Shown: positions 35,852-44,333, numbered from the stretch's first letter. The stretch: DNA of 64,000 nt from Scandinavium sp002470465 (GCF_040750395.1 NZ_JBFLVD010000006.1:137032-201031), one strand, 5' to 3'. Program-made: numbers and translations. Notes: generated by a model from the letters alone, not told the origin.

Positions 35852-36605
35852 TCATCACGTCAGCCAGCCGATTGCGCTTGCGGACGACGCGGCGCGCATG
35901 AAGCAGACGCTGCTGAAGGACATCAAGCGCTCGGCCTACGTCTACCGCGTGGACTGTGGCGGCTGTAACGGCTGCGAGATTGAAATTTTCTCTGCCATTA
36001 CGCCAGTGTTCGACGCCGAACGCTTCGGGATCAAGGTTGTTGCCTCCCCGCGCCATGCCGATATTTTGCTGTTCACCGGGGCGGTGACCCGTGCGATGCG
36101 CGTACCCGCGCTGCGTGCGTATGAATCCGCGCCGGATCCGAAAATCTGTATCTCCTACGGTGCCTGCGGCGTGGGCGGCGGGATCTTCCACGATCTCTAC
36201 TGCGTCTGGGGCGGCAGTGACGCCATCGTGCCCGTCGACGTGTGGATCCCCGGCTGCCCCCCAACGCCTGCGGCCACCATTCACGGGTTTGCCGTAGCGC
36301 TCGGCCTGTTGGATCAGAAGCTGAAAGGCATCGAGCACGTACAGGGTGAAAACGAAAAGCCCGCCATCATTCTGCCGGACGTGCCGCTGACGCTGCGGGT
36401 TGCCGTTGAGCGCGAAGCACGGCGGATGGCGGGCTATCGCCAGGGTGGCGACATCAGCATGAACCTGCTGAAGCTGATTCAGCATAAGCAGCCGCAGCAG
36501 GCGGCCCATGAGGTGGACGTCTGGCTGCGCAAAGAGAACGATCCGCGCCTGACCGAGATCGTTCATGCGCTGATGGCGGTTATCGCCGGTGAGGTGATGG
36601 CATGA
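35838..36605 (+). CDS. hyfI: Hydrogenase-4 small Fe-S subunit HyfI
   Basis: HyfI is the NuoB/HycG-type small subunit that wires the NiFe site to the proximal 4Fe-4S cluster. The 255-residue protein has DCGGCNGCEIEIF, SYGACGVGGG and WIPGCPPTP, which together supply the cluster cysteines. A C-terminal extension of about 80 residues follows the conserved core. The stop overlaps the hyfJ start by four bases (ATGA). Confidence 0.94.
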   Translation: MSEFNHHVSQPIALADDAARMKQTLLKDIKRSAYVYRVDCGGCNGCEIEIFSAITPVFDAERFGIKVVASPRHADILLFTGAVTRAMRVPALRAYESAPDPKICISYGACGVGGGIFHDLYCVWGGSDAIVPVDVWIPGCPPTPAATIHGFAVALGLLDQKLKGIEHVQGENEKPAIILPDVPLTLRVAVEREARRMAGYRQGGDISMNLLKLIQHKQPQQAAHEVDVWLRKENDPRLTEIVHALMAVIAGEVMA

Positions 36606-37015
36606 GTGAAAAAGGAAAAGTGACGTTCTGGTCGCTGCGGCAGAAGTTCGTCGACAGCGATGACGACATGCCCGCCGAAAGCCAGCAGGTGATGTACTAC
36701 TCGCTGGCGATTGGCCATCACGTCGGGATGATCGACTGCCTGAAAACGGAGCTGGAATGCGGGCTTGAAGGCTATACCGAATGGCTGAAGCTGCTACCTG
36801 AAGGGGACGCGCGGCGTAAGCTGCGCGGCCTGCTGACGTTTGGGGAGATCACCATTGATTCCACCCACACGTCGCTGCTGGCGAATGCGCTTTCTGAACT
36901 GAGCAAAACGGGAGCGGAACCCTTTAAAGGCTGGAGCTTGCGGCTGATTGAGCTGCTGGGTGAGATTGAACGCGAACCGGCGATTTATCTTATCGTAAAA
37001 AGGCAGGTTGCCTGA
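36602..37015 (+). CDS. hyfJ: Hydrogenase assembly protein HyfJ (HycH family)
   Basis: The 137-residue soluble protein belongs to the HycH/HyfJ family, needed for processing of the hydrogenase large subunit. Conserved parts are FWSLRQKFVDS, VMYYSLAIGHHVG and the C-terminal EIEREPAIYLIVKR. It ends the hyf operon; in E. coli hyfR and focB follow, here a REP element and an inverted regulator follow instead. Confidence 0.9.
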   Translation: MSEKGKVTFWSLRQKFVDSDDDMPAESQQVMYYSLAIGHHVGMIDCLKTELECGLEGYTEWLKLLPEGDARRKLRGLLTFGEITIDSTHTSLLANALSELSKTGAEPFKGWSLRLIELLGEIEREPAIYLIVKRQVA

Positions 37016-37026
37016 TGGCGCTGATT

Positions 37027-37100
37027 GCCAGGTGGCGGCTGATGCCTTACCTGGCCTACAAATCAGGCCTGCGCGATTTGTAGGCCGGGCGCTTACGCGG
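37027..37100. repeat. REP-like palindrome between hyfJ and the reverse regulator
   Basis: Degenerate palindromic units GCCAGGTGGCGGCTGATGCC...CTGGCCTAC and GTAGGCCGGGCGCTTACGC lie between convergent hyfJ and the FhlA-like gene. They resemble the other REP units but with more mismatches. Confidence 0.6.
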
Positions 37101-37104
37101 AGCC

Positions 37105-38802
37105 TTAAAGATCCCGCGTATTGATTCCCAGACGCTGCATCCTTGAGAGCAGCGTCGTTCTTTTCAGACCGAGCTTCTGCGCTGCACCTTTTGGCCCCGC
37201 CACAATACCGTTTGTTTCCCGCAGGGCCTGAATAATCCTTTCCCGTTCACCTTCGTCTGTTTCTGGCGTTTGCGGATTAAACAGCGGCGGCAGCTTGATG
37301 GTTACAGGCTGAACGCGTGGCGCCTGCGCCGGGGCTGAAGGGATTTTCAGATCGCCCAACTGGAGATTCAGGGTGTTGCCCTGGGTCAGGATCACTGCGC
37401 GTTCAATGACGTTTTGCAGTTCGCGCACGTTACCCGGCCAGGGATACTGGCACAGCGCCTGGAGCGAAGCTGCGGGAATAGTATCGATGGTTTTGTTCAT
37501 GCGCGCCGCCAGCTTTTGCGTGAACCAGGTGGCGAGCAGCGGGATATCTTCCGGACGCTCGCGCAGCGGTGGGATCACGATCGGAAAGACGTTCAGGCGG
37601 TAGAACAGATCGCTGCGAAACTCGCGTTCCTGCACCATCTGATGCAGATCGCGATTGGTGGCGGCGATCATCCGGACGTTCACCGGGATCACTTTGCTGC
37701 CGCCGAGGCGCTCTACTTCACGCTCCTGCAACACGCGCAAAAGTTTGGGCTGTAGCTCCAGCGGCATATCACCGATTTCATCAAGGAACAGCGTGCCACC
37801 GTCGGCCATTTCAAACCGTCCGATATGGCTGCTGGTTGCGCCGGTGAAGGCGCCTTTCTCATGCCCGAACAGATCGCTTTCCAGCAGGCTTGCGGGAATA
37901 GCGGCACAGTTCATTTTGACCAGCGGGCTTTGGCTGCGCTGGCTGAGTTTGTGAATAGCGCGGGCGATAAGCTCTTTGCCGGTACCCGTCTCGCCGAGCA
38001 GCAGCACGGTGCTGTCGCTCGTGGCGACCATCTCGACCTGGCGCAGCAGGTTTTTCATCGCCGTGCTCTGGAAAATAATATCGTTCAGGCTTTCAACGTT
38101 TTGCAGCTGTTCCGTGAGCCAGATATTTTCCTGCTTCAGTGAATCTTTTAAACGCGTAATTTCATTCCAGGCGTTGGCATTATCCACCGCAATACTGATC
38201 CGTGAGGCTATTTGCCCGAGCAGGGAACAGACCGCTGGCGTAAAAGCGCTGGCGTCCGTATGGGCGAGAATAAATATGCCGGGTGCATGGGCGTTAAATG
38301 CCAGCGGCAACAGCAGGGCCGCCTGCATGCCGGCGTAATATAAATCTTTTAATAACGGATCGTTGAGGTTTTCATTGAGCGCAACGGCCTGCGGCTGATT
38401 GTTATCCAGCACGTTTTTAAGAATGCTTTGTGCAAGCGGATAAGTTCTTTGCTGGCAAACGCACTGATTTTCTCCCTGCCAGCCGCAGGCGGTGACCGGA
38501 AAGGCCTCAGAAGATACGCCGTCAAAAAAGGCGAGCGAGACGCTCGGGATCGCGAAATAGCGGTGAATATCCGCGGCGATGGCGCTCACCATCCCTTCAC
38601 GATCGAGGTGGGCCAGCACGGAGTTGGTGATATCGACCAGAATACGGTATTCATCGCGCTCTTCTTTTAAGTGATGAAAGAATTCCAGCAGCTCAGGTTC
38701 GACACCGGAATTGATCATGGCAATCAAGTGATTATTCCATTCGGTATTTGTAATGGGAATGGTTCTTATTTTCTTGCCACTCAGCTTCTTTACATCATTC
38801 AT
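37105..38802 (-). CDS. FhlA/HyfR-like sigma-54 activator with a shortened sensor region
   Basis: The 565-residue protein is an NtrC-family activator without a receiver. It has one GAF domain (about 50-205) followed by AAA+ (Walker A GETGTGKE, GAFTGA at 317-322, FLDEIGDMP) and a Fis-type HTH, GPKGAAQKLGLKRTTLLSR, nearly identical to FhlA. It aligns with the second GAF onward of FhlA (688) and HyfR (about 670), so one sensor domain is missing. C106, C114 and C116 cluster inside the GAF and may sense redox or metal. It lies between hyfJ and hycI on the opposite strand, unlike E. coli hyfR. No sigma-54 promoter was seen before it. Confidence 0.88.
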   Translation of the reverse strand: MNDVKKLSGKKIRTIPITNTEWNNHLIAMINSGVEPELLEFFHHLKEERDEYRILVDITNSVLAHLDREGMVSAIAADIHRYFAIPSVSLAFFDGVSSEAFPVTACGWQGENQCVCQQRTYPLAQSILKNVLDNNQPQAVALNENLNDPLLKDLYYAGMQAALLLPLAFNAHAPGIFILAHTDASAFTPAVCSLLGQIASRISIAVDNANAWNEITRLKDSLKQENIWLTEQLQNVESLNDIIFQSTAMKNLLRQVEMVATSDSTVLLLGETGTGKELIARAIHKLSQRSQSPLVKMNCAAIPASLLESDLFGHEKGAFTGATSSHIGRFEMADGGTLFLDEIGDMPLELQPKLLRVLQEREVERLGGSKVIPVNVRMIAATNRDLHQMVQEREFRSDLFYRLNVFPIVIPPLRERPEDIPLLATWFTQKLAARMNKTIDTIPAASLQALCQYPWPGNVRELQNVIERAVILTQGNTLNLQLGDLKIPSAPAQAPRVQPVTIKLPPLFNPQTPETDEGERERIIQALRETNGIVAGPKGAAQKLGLKRTTLLSRMQRLGINTRDL

Positions 38803-38825
38803 CGCTTCAGCCTGTTTATTGAAAA

Positions 38826-38852
38826 TTGCTGATGTTCACAATGAATCAGCAA
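38826..38852. promoter_or_regulatory. Inverted repeat upstream of the FhlA-like regulator and hycI
   Basis: TTGCTGAT and ATCAGCAA form perfect 8-base arms around an 11-base centre, 24 bases before the regulator start and about 115 before hycI. It looks like a dimeric operator; its factor is unknown. The remaining bases of this divergent gap show no clear -24/-12 element. Confidence 0.4.
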
Positions 38853-38968
38853 TGCTATTTGAGATCAGTATTTGCGGGCTGCGTGCAATATAAGATACCC
38901 CTTTGGGATCATTCGTTGATATTGATGGGTAGTTTGCTCATTCAGGCTCATTTTATCGGGAGAAAAGC

Positions 38969-39424
38969 GTGTCTAACGTATTACTTTGTGTCGGCAACAG
39001 CATGATGGGCGACGATGGGGCCGGGCCGCTGCTGGCGGAAATGTGCGCCAGCGGGCCAAAAGGTGACTGGATTGTGCTGGACGGCGGCAGCGCGCCGGAG
39101 AGGGAAGTGGCGGCGATCCGTGCAATGCGTCCGAACCGTTTGCTGATTGTTGATGCCACCGACATGGGGCTGGAGCCGGGCGACACCCGCATCGTCGACC
39201 CGGAAGATATTGCCGAAATGTTCCTGATGACCACCCACAATATGCCGCTCAACTATCTGATTGAGCAGCTGGCAGAAGACGTGGGAGAGGTGATTTTCCT
39301 TGGCATTCAGCCAGACATTGTCGGCTTTTATTATCCGATGACGGAGAAGATCAAAGCCGCGGTAGATGTCGTTTATCAGCGGCTTGAGGGCTGGACCGGC
39401 AACGGCGGGTTTGAGCAGCTGTAA
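38969..39424 (+). CDS. hycI: Hydrogenase maturation endopeptidase HycI
   Basis: HycI is the nickel-dependent protease that removes the C-terminal tail of the hydrogenase-3 large subunit HycE. The 151-residue protein closely follows E. coli HycI: GNSMMGDDGAGP, VDATDMGL and THNMPLNYL with the metal ligands (Asp, Asp, His). The start is GTG with GGAG upstream. In this window no hycE exists, so its likely substrate is HyfG. It has its own transcript start, separated from the hyf operon by the reverse regulator. Confidence 0.93.
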   Translation: MSNVLLCVGNSMMGDDGAGPLLAEMCASGPKGDWIVLDGGSAPEREVAAIRAMRPNRLLIVDATDMGLEPGDTRIVDPEDIAEMFLMTTHNMPLNYLIEQLAEDVGEVIFLGIQPDIVGFYYPMTEKIKAAVDVVYQRLEGWTGNGGFEQL

Positions 39425-39427
39425 CGT

Positions 39428-39523
39428 TTGCCGGGCGGCGCTGCGCTTGCACCGGCCTACAATTTGACAGGGACGACCTGCAGGCCCGGTAAGCGTCAGC
39501 GGGCAAGCAGCGCAGCCCGGCAA
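39428..39523. repeat. REP/BIME-type repeat between hycI and ascB
   Basis: Two inverted GC-rich units (TGCCGGGCGGCGCTGCGC...ACCGGCCTAC and GCAGGCCCGGTAAGCG...GCAGCCCGGCA) lie between convergent genes and flank a 20-base spacer. Confidence 0.75.
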
Positions 39524-39528
39524 TGACA

Positions 39529-40947
39529 TCACGCCAAATCTTCCCCGTTGCTCGCAATCACCTTCTTATACCACCAGAACGATTTCTTACGCGTGCGCGC
39601 CAGCGTGCCGTGGCCTGCATCGTCACGATCGACGTACACAAAACCGTAGCGTTTGCTCATCTCGCCCGTCGAGGCGGCGACTAAATCAATGCAGCCCCAG
39701 GTGGTGTAGCCGATGACCGGAATGCCGTCGTCAATGGCGTCACCCATCGCCTGAATGTGCTCGCGCAGGTAGCTGATGCGGTAGTCGTCGTTGATTTCGC
39801 CGTTGGCTTCCACCACGTCTTTTGCGCCGAGGCCGTTTTCAACCAGGAAGAGCGGTTTCTGATAGCGGTCATACATCATGTTCATGGTGATGCGCAGGCC
39901 CAGCGGATCAATGCCCCAGCCCCATTCGCTGGCTTTGATGTACGGGTTTTTCAGCGACTTAACGATGTTTGCCGCATTGGTGTTGTTGGCGTTCATGTCT
40001 GCCGACGCGCAGCGCGAGGCGTAATAGCTGAATGAGACAAAATCGACGGTGTTCTTCAGGATCTCATCATCGCCGGGCTGTTTTTCAATGGTTACGCCTT
40101 TTTCGCGGAACACGCGTGCTGAATAGGACGGATAAGCGCCGCGCGCCTGCACGTCGATAAAGAACAGGTTTTCGCGGTCTTTCTCCAGCGCCATCCACAC
40201 GTCTTCCGGCTTGCAGGAATACGGATAGAAGTTGCCCCCCGCCAGCATACAGCCGACCTGGTTTTTTGGGTTCACCTCATGGGCGATTTTCGTCGCCAGG
40301 GCGCTGGCAATCAGTTCGTGGTGTGCGGCCTGGTATTTCACCTGCTCCTGGTTTTCGCCTGCTTCAAACACCAGCCCGGCCCCCGAATAGGGGCTGTGCA
40401 GCATGATGTTGATTTCGTTGAAGGTCAGCCAGTACTTCACCAGACCGTCGAAGGCTTCGAAGCAGGTGCGGGCGTAGCGGGTGAAGAACTCCACCATTTT
40501 GCGGCTGCGCCAGGAGCCATATTCCTGTACCAGATGCATCGGCACGTCGAAGTGACAAAGCGTCACCAGCGGTTCGATGTTGTGCTTTTTGCATTCCGTG
40601 AACAGGTCACGATAGAAGGCGATACCTTCCTCGTTTGGCGTCAGCTCGTCGCCGTTCGGATAGAGGCGCGCCCAGGCAATGGAGGTACGGAACACCGTGA
40701 AGCCCATTTCTGCCATCAGTGCGATGTCTTCTTTATAGCGATGATAGAAATCGATCGCCTGATGGCTCGGGTAGTATTCATCCTCGCGCAGGGTGAAGCG
40801 CTTCTCCAGCCCAAGCTTCACCGGCATGCGGTTTGCGCCGTGGGGAATCGTGTCGACGGTGGTTAAGCCCTTTCCGCCTTCCAGATATGCGCCTTCTGAC
40901 TGGTTCGCGGCCAGCGCGCCGCCCCATAAAAATCCTTTTGGAAACAT
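39529..40947 (-). CDS. ascB: 6-phospho-beta-glucosidase
   Basis: AscB hydrolyses phosphorylated beta-glucosides (cellobiose, arbutin or salicin type) after uptake by AscF. The 472-residue glycoside hydrolase family 1 enzyme has WGGALAANQSEG at the N-terminus, the acid/base glutamate in TFNEIN (about residue 177) and the nucleophile in LVENG (about 372). It lies three bases after ascF, in the order ascF-ascB, as in E. coli. Confidence 0.94.
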   Translation of the reverse strand: MFPKGFLWGGALAANQSEGAYLEGGKGLTTVDTIPHGANRMPVKLGLEKRFTLREDEYYPSHQAIDFYHRYKEDIALMAEMGFTVFRTSIAWARLYPNGDELTPNEEGIAFYRDLFTECKKHNIEPLVTLCHFDVPMHLVQEYGSWRSRKMVEFFTRYARTCFEAFDGLVKYWLTFNEINIMLHSPYSGAGLVFEAGENQEQVKYQAAHHELIASALATKIAHEVNPKNQVGCMLAGGNFYPYSCKPEDVWMALEKDRENLFFIDVQARGAYPSYSARVFREKGVTIEKQPGDDEILKNTVDFVSFSYYASRCASADMNANNTNAANIVKSLKNPYIKASEWGWGIDPLGLRITMNMMYDRYQKPLFLVENGLGAKDVVEANGEINDDYRISYLREHIQAMGDAIDDGIPVIGYTTWGCIDLVAASTGEMSKRYGFVYVDRDDAGHGTLARTRKKSFWWYKKVIASNGEDLA

Positions 40948-40950
40948 GCC

Positions 40951-42405
40951 TTACCTCGCTTGTATTGATTGTTCTGTGGCGGAAATACCCTGTGCCTTTC
41001 GCGCCTGCACGGCCTGCTCTTCCACCGGAATATCTTCAAAGCCCAGCAGCAGCGTCAGCACGAAGGAGAGCACCACGGCGAGCGCCATCACGCCAAACAC
41101 CCAGACGATGGTCATCGGGTTGGCCGGGTCAAAGAACTGCACGCTGGTAAACAATCCCGGCGCCGCCATCGAATGGCTGGCAAGCCCCGCAATACCGGCC
41201 ACTGCGCCGCAAATAAAGCCGCTGATCAGGCTGGCAATCAGCGGGCGCTTCAGGCGGATCGCCACGCCGTACAGCGCCGGTTCAGAAATTCCCGCCAGAA
41301 TGGCGGAAGCCGCGGCGGCCAGCGCCGTCTGACGAAGCTCCGGGTTTTTCGTTTTCCAGGCGACCGCCAGCGACGAACCGCCGAGTGACAAATTGGCGCC
41401 AATTTCAGACGGCATCACCATGCCCTCTTTGCCAGTGGTGGCAATGGTCTGAATGATGGTTGGGGTGAACACGCGGTGCATCCCGGTCATCACCAGCAGC
41501 GGCCATAACGCGCCCATGATGGCGACCGACAGCCAGCCAAGATAGTCATGAACGGTATAAACCAGCGCGGAAATCGCGGTGCCGATCCAGATGCCGATTG
41601 GGCCAATTAACAGAATAGCCAGCGGAGCGGCAATCAGCACAATCAGCATGGGTTTGAGGAAGTTTTTGGTGACCGCTGGGGTGATTTTGTCGACCCAGCG
41701 TTCGATATACGACAGGCACCAGGTCATCACCAGCGCCGGGATCACCGTGTAGGTATATTTCACCGCCGTAACGGGAATAAAGGCGAAGTCGACGTGCTCG
41801 CCCTGGGCGGCTTTCGCCATCAGATCAATAAACCCCGGGTGCACCAGCACGCCCGCAATGGCAATCGCCAGCGACATATTGGTTTTGAATTTCACCGCCG
41901 CGGAGGCGGCCACCATCAGCGGCAGGAAGAAGAACGCGCCGTCACCGATGACGGTGAGAATGGTCAGCGTCGGGGTGCCTTTCGCCAGCACGCCGGACAT
42001 CTCCAGCACCATCGCCAGCAGCTTAACCATTGAGCCGCCGATGATTGCCGGGATCAGCGGGGACATGGTGCCGATCAGCGCATCCAGAATGCCCGCGCCA
42101 ATGCGCCGGAGCGTTAACTTTTGCGGACCTTGTTCCACGGCGGGCTGCAGGCTGCCCGGCAGCAGGGGGAGCACTTCTTTGTAGGCCTGCGATACCGTGT
42201 TACCGATAATCACCTGGCACTGGTTATCGCTGCGCACCACGCCGAGCACGCCGTTGAGGGTTTTAAGCCTGGCGGTATCGGCAAGCGTGGGGTCGTTAAG
42301 CACAAAGCGCAGGCGAGTCATGCAGTGGGTCGCGGCGGTGATGTTGGTCGCGCCGCCCAGGGCGGCTACCACATCCCGGGCTAACGCAGCATAGTTTTTC
42401 GACAT
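40951..42405 (-). CDS. ascF: PTS beta-glucoside transporter subunit EIIBC
   Basis: AscF imports and phosphorylates aromatic or cellobiose-type beta-glucosides. From ATG 42405 it has 484 residues (E. coli 485): an EIIB domain with the phosphocysteine C28 in THCMTRLRF, then an EIIC domain with about ten membrane helices and the GISEPALYG motif. There is no EIIA domain; the general EIIA-Glc probably serves it. The frame is open upstream for another 69 codons, across the operator, and is not coding. Confidence 0.94.
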   Translation of the reverse strand: MSKNYAALARDVVAALGGATNITAATHCMTRLRFVLNDPTLADTARLKTLNGVLGVVRSDNQCQVIIGNTVSQAYKEVLPLLPGSLQPAVEQGPQKLTLRRIGAGILDALIGTMSPLIPAIIGGSMVKLLAMVLEMSGVLAKGTPTLTILTVIGDGAFFFLPLMVAASAAVKFKTNMSLAIAIAGVLVHPGFIDLMAKAAQGEHVDFAFIPVTAVKYTYTVIPALVMTWCLSYIERWVDKITPAVTKNFLKPMLIVLIAAPLAILLIGPIGIWIGTAISALVYTVHDYLGWLSVAIMGALWPLLVMTGMHRVFTPTIIQTIATTGKEGMVMPSEIGANLSLGGSSLAVAWKTKNPELRQTALAAAASAILAGISEPALYGVAIRLKRPLIASLISGFICGAVAGIAGLASHSMAAPGLFTSVQFFDPANPMTIVWVFGVMALAVVLSFVLTLLLGFEDIPVEEQAVQARKAQGISATEQSIQAR

Positions 42406-42442
42406 CGGGTCAATCCATCTTATTGTGATTAAAATTTGTATA

Positions 42443-42455
42443 GGAAACCGGTTCC
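42443..42455. promoter_or_regulatory. AscG operator
   Basis: Perfect palindrome GGAAACCGGTTCC in the ascF-ascG gap, of the kind bound by LacI/GalR-family repressors and close to the TGAAACCGGTTTCA operator of AscG in E. coli. Confidence 0.75.
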
Positions 42456-42512
42456 ACAAAATCATGAAGAGATCTGATGAGCGAAACAAGACAGAAAAAA
42501 ACTCTATTTTGT

Positions 42513-42534
42513 TTTCGTGAGATTGATCACTGAC
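42513..42534. promoter_or_regulatory. CRP-cAMP binding site
   Basis: TTCGTGAGATTGATCACTGA contains both CRP cores with exact spacing: GTGA-N6-TCAC (42517-42530). It lies between divergent ascFB and ascG and predicts catabolite control. Confidence 0.75.
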
Positions 42535-42605
42535 GATCGCCGGGGCTGAAAATCCGCGGATCCTGAAGTACACTGCCCACACTTTTTTCAGACGGATGAG
42601 CGAAC

Positions 42606-43619
42606 ATGGCAACGATGCTGGAAGTGGCGAAGCGCGCTGGCGTGTCGAAAGCCACCGTATCCCGCGTGCTGTCGGGCAATGGCTATGTCGGCCAGGAAAC
42701 GAAGGATCGCGTCTTCAGGGCGATCGAAGAGAGCGGCTATCGGCCGAATCTGCTGGCGCGCAACCTGGCAACCAAAAAAAGCCAGACGCTTGGCCTGGTG
42801 GTGACCAACACGCTGTACCACGGCGTCTACTTCAGCGAGCTGCTGTTCCATGCCGCGCGTCTGACGGAGGACCAGGGGCGTCAACTGATCCTCGCCGACG
42901 GCAAGCATAGCGCGGAAGAGGAGCGGGCGGCGATCCAGTACCTGCTCGATCTGCGCTGCGATGCGATCATCATCTATCCGCGTTTTCTTACACCGGATGA
43001 AATGGATGAGATCATTCTTGGGCATGACAGGCCGATCATGGTGCTCAACCGTCGCCTGCGAAAACATGCCAGCCACTGCGTCTGGTCCGATCAAAAAGCC
43101 TCCAGCGAAATGGCGGTGGAACAGCTGATTGCGCAAGGGCATCGCGATATTGCGTTTATTACCGGCTCGCTCGATTCCCCCACCGGGATTGAGCGCCTGG
43201 CAGGCTACAGGGCGGCGCTGGAGAGAAACGGCATAGCGGTACGCGAGGAGTGGATTGCGGAAGGAAAATGGACGCCCGCTACGGGCGCTGCGGGTGCGGC
43301 AACGCTGTTATCCCGGGGCATTTCCTTCAGCGCGCTGGTGGCCAGCAATGACGATATGGCTATTGGTGCGATAAAGCAGCTGGTCAGCGCGGGCATCAGC
43401 GTGCCGCAGCAGGTGTCGGTGATCGGCTTCGATGATATCGCGCTTGCGCCTTATACCGTGCCTTCCCTCTCCAGCGTGAAAATTCCCGTCACCGCGATGA
43501 TTGAAGAAACCATTAATCGCCTGATTTTTATGCTCGACGGCGGTGAGTTTAAGCCGGAGCATGCCTTCCCCGGCGAGCTGATCCTTCGCGACTCCGTCAC
43601 CGCCGGGCCCTTCGCCTGA
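42606..43619 (+). CDS. ascG: LacI-family repressor AscG
   Basis: AscG represses ascFB and itself and is relieved by beta-glucosides. The 337-residue protein starts with a LacI-type helix-turn-helix (MLEVAKRAGVSKATVSRVLSG) and has a periplasmic-binding-like core (LGLVVTNTL, FITGS, GFDDIALAP). It is divergent from ascFB over a 200-base gap that holds the palindrome and CRP site. Confidence 0.92.
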   Translation: MATMLEVAKRAGVSKATVSRVLSGNGYVGQETKDRVFRAIEESGYRPNLLARNLATKKSQTLGLVVTNTLYHGVYFSELLFHAARLTEDQGRQLILADGKHSAEEERAAIQYLLDLRCDAIIIYPRFLTPDEMDEIILGHDRPIMVLNRRLRKHASHCVWSDQKASSEMAVEQLIAQGHRDIAFITGSLDSPTGIERLAGYRAALERNGIAVREEWIAEGKWTPATGAAGAATLLSRGISFSALVASNDDMAIGAIKQLVSAGISVPQQVSVIGFDDIALAPYTVPSLSSVKIPVTAMIEETINRLIFMLDGGEFKPEHAFPGELILRDSVTAGPFA

Positions 43620-43630
43620 CGTCCGTCATC

Positions 43631-43656
43631 TGTCGTCGTCATTAATGACGATGACA
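43631..43656 (+). promoter_or_regulatory. Palindromic activator site upstream of hydN
   Basis: A 26-base near-perfect palindrome starts TGTCGTCGTC and ends GACGATGACA around the centre ATTAAT, with one mismatch per arm. It carries TGTCG/TGACA half sites of the FhlA type and sits 45 bases before the -24 element, a normal enhancer distance. Confidence 0.6.
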
Positions 43657-43700
43657 GCAAGGCATTGATATAACCAACTGATAAATAGCCATTTAAATAA

Positions 43701-43717
43701 TGGCGCGGAAAATGCAT
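43701..43717 (+). promoter_or_regulatory. Sigma-54 (-24/-12) promoter of hydN-fdhF-hypF
   Basis: TGGCGCGGAAAATGCAT has GG (43702-43703) and GC (43714-43715) at the exact 13-base offset; the flanking bases differ from consensus TGGCAC/TTGCA at two positions. It lies 36 bases before hydN. E. coli hydN-hypF has a sigma-54 promoter under FhlA. Confidence 0.75.
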
Positions 43718-43752
43718 ACCTTCGGCCCTGTTGCCCAATGCCGGAGGAGTGC

Positions 43753-44298
43753 ATGAACCGTTTCATCATCGCGGAAGCGAGCAAATGTATTGGCTGTCGT
43801 ACCTGTGAAGTGGCCTGCGCCGTGGCGCATCAGCCCGAACAGGACTGTGCGGCGCTGACGCCCCAAACTTTTTTACCCCGCATCCACGTCGTCAAAGGCG
43901 TGAATATTTCTACCGCCACCGCCTGTCGCCAGTGTGAGGATGCCCCCTGCGCCAGCGTCTGCCCCAACGGAGCAATTGCCCGTGAAAACGGCTTTGTGCA
44001 TGTGATGCAGGAGCGCTGCATTGGCTGCAAAACCTGCGTGGTGGCCTGCCCTTATGGCGCAATGGAGGTGGTGGTTCGTCCTGTTGTACGCACCAGCGGT
44101 TTTGGAATGCAGGTGAAAATGGAAAAGGCCGAAGCAAACAAGTGTGACCTTTGCCACACCCGCACCGATGGGCCAGCCTGCGTGGCGTCCTGTCCTACCG
44201 CCGCGCTGGTCTGTATTGACCGGGAAGCGCTTGAGCAACTGAATGTTGAAAAACGCCGCCGGGCTGCGCTCGACAGCGCATTTTCCGTGTCGTTTTAA
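43753..44298 (+). CDS. hydN: Electron transport protein HydN (4Fe-4S ferredoxin-like)
   Basis: HydN is an HycB/HyfA-like Fe-S protein needed for full formate dehydrogenase H activity. The 181-residue protein has four cysteine groups: CIGCRTC, CRQCEDAPC, CIGCKTC and CDLC...CVASCP. The ATG at 43753 has a GGAGGAG ribosome site; an in-frame ATG 15 bases upstream precedes that site and is unlikely. In E. coli hypF follows directly; here fdhF is between them. Confidence 0.94.
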   Translation: MNRFIIAEASKCIGCRTCEVACAVAHQPEQDCAALTPQTFLPRIHVVKGVNISTATACRQCEDAPCASVCPNGAIARENGFVHVMQERCIGCKTCVVACPYGAMEVVVRPVVRTSGFGMQVKMEKAEANKCDLCHTRTDGPACVASCPTAALVCIDREALEQLNVEKRRRAALDSAFSVSF

Positions 44299-44333
44299 TC
44301 TTAACCCTTTCACTTTTAACAGGTCTGTTACTG

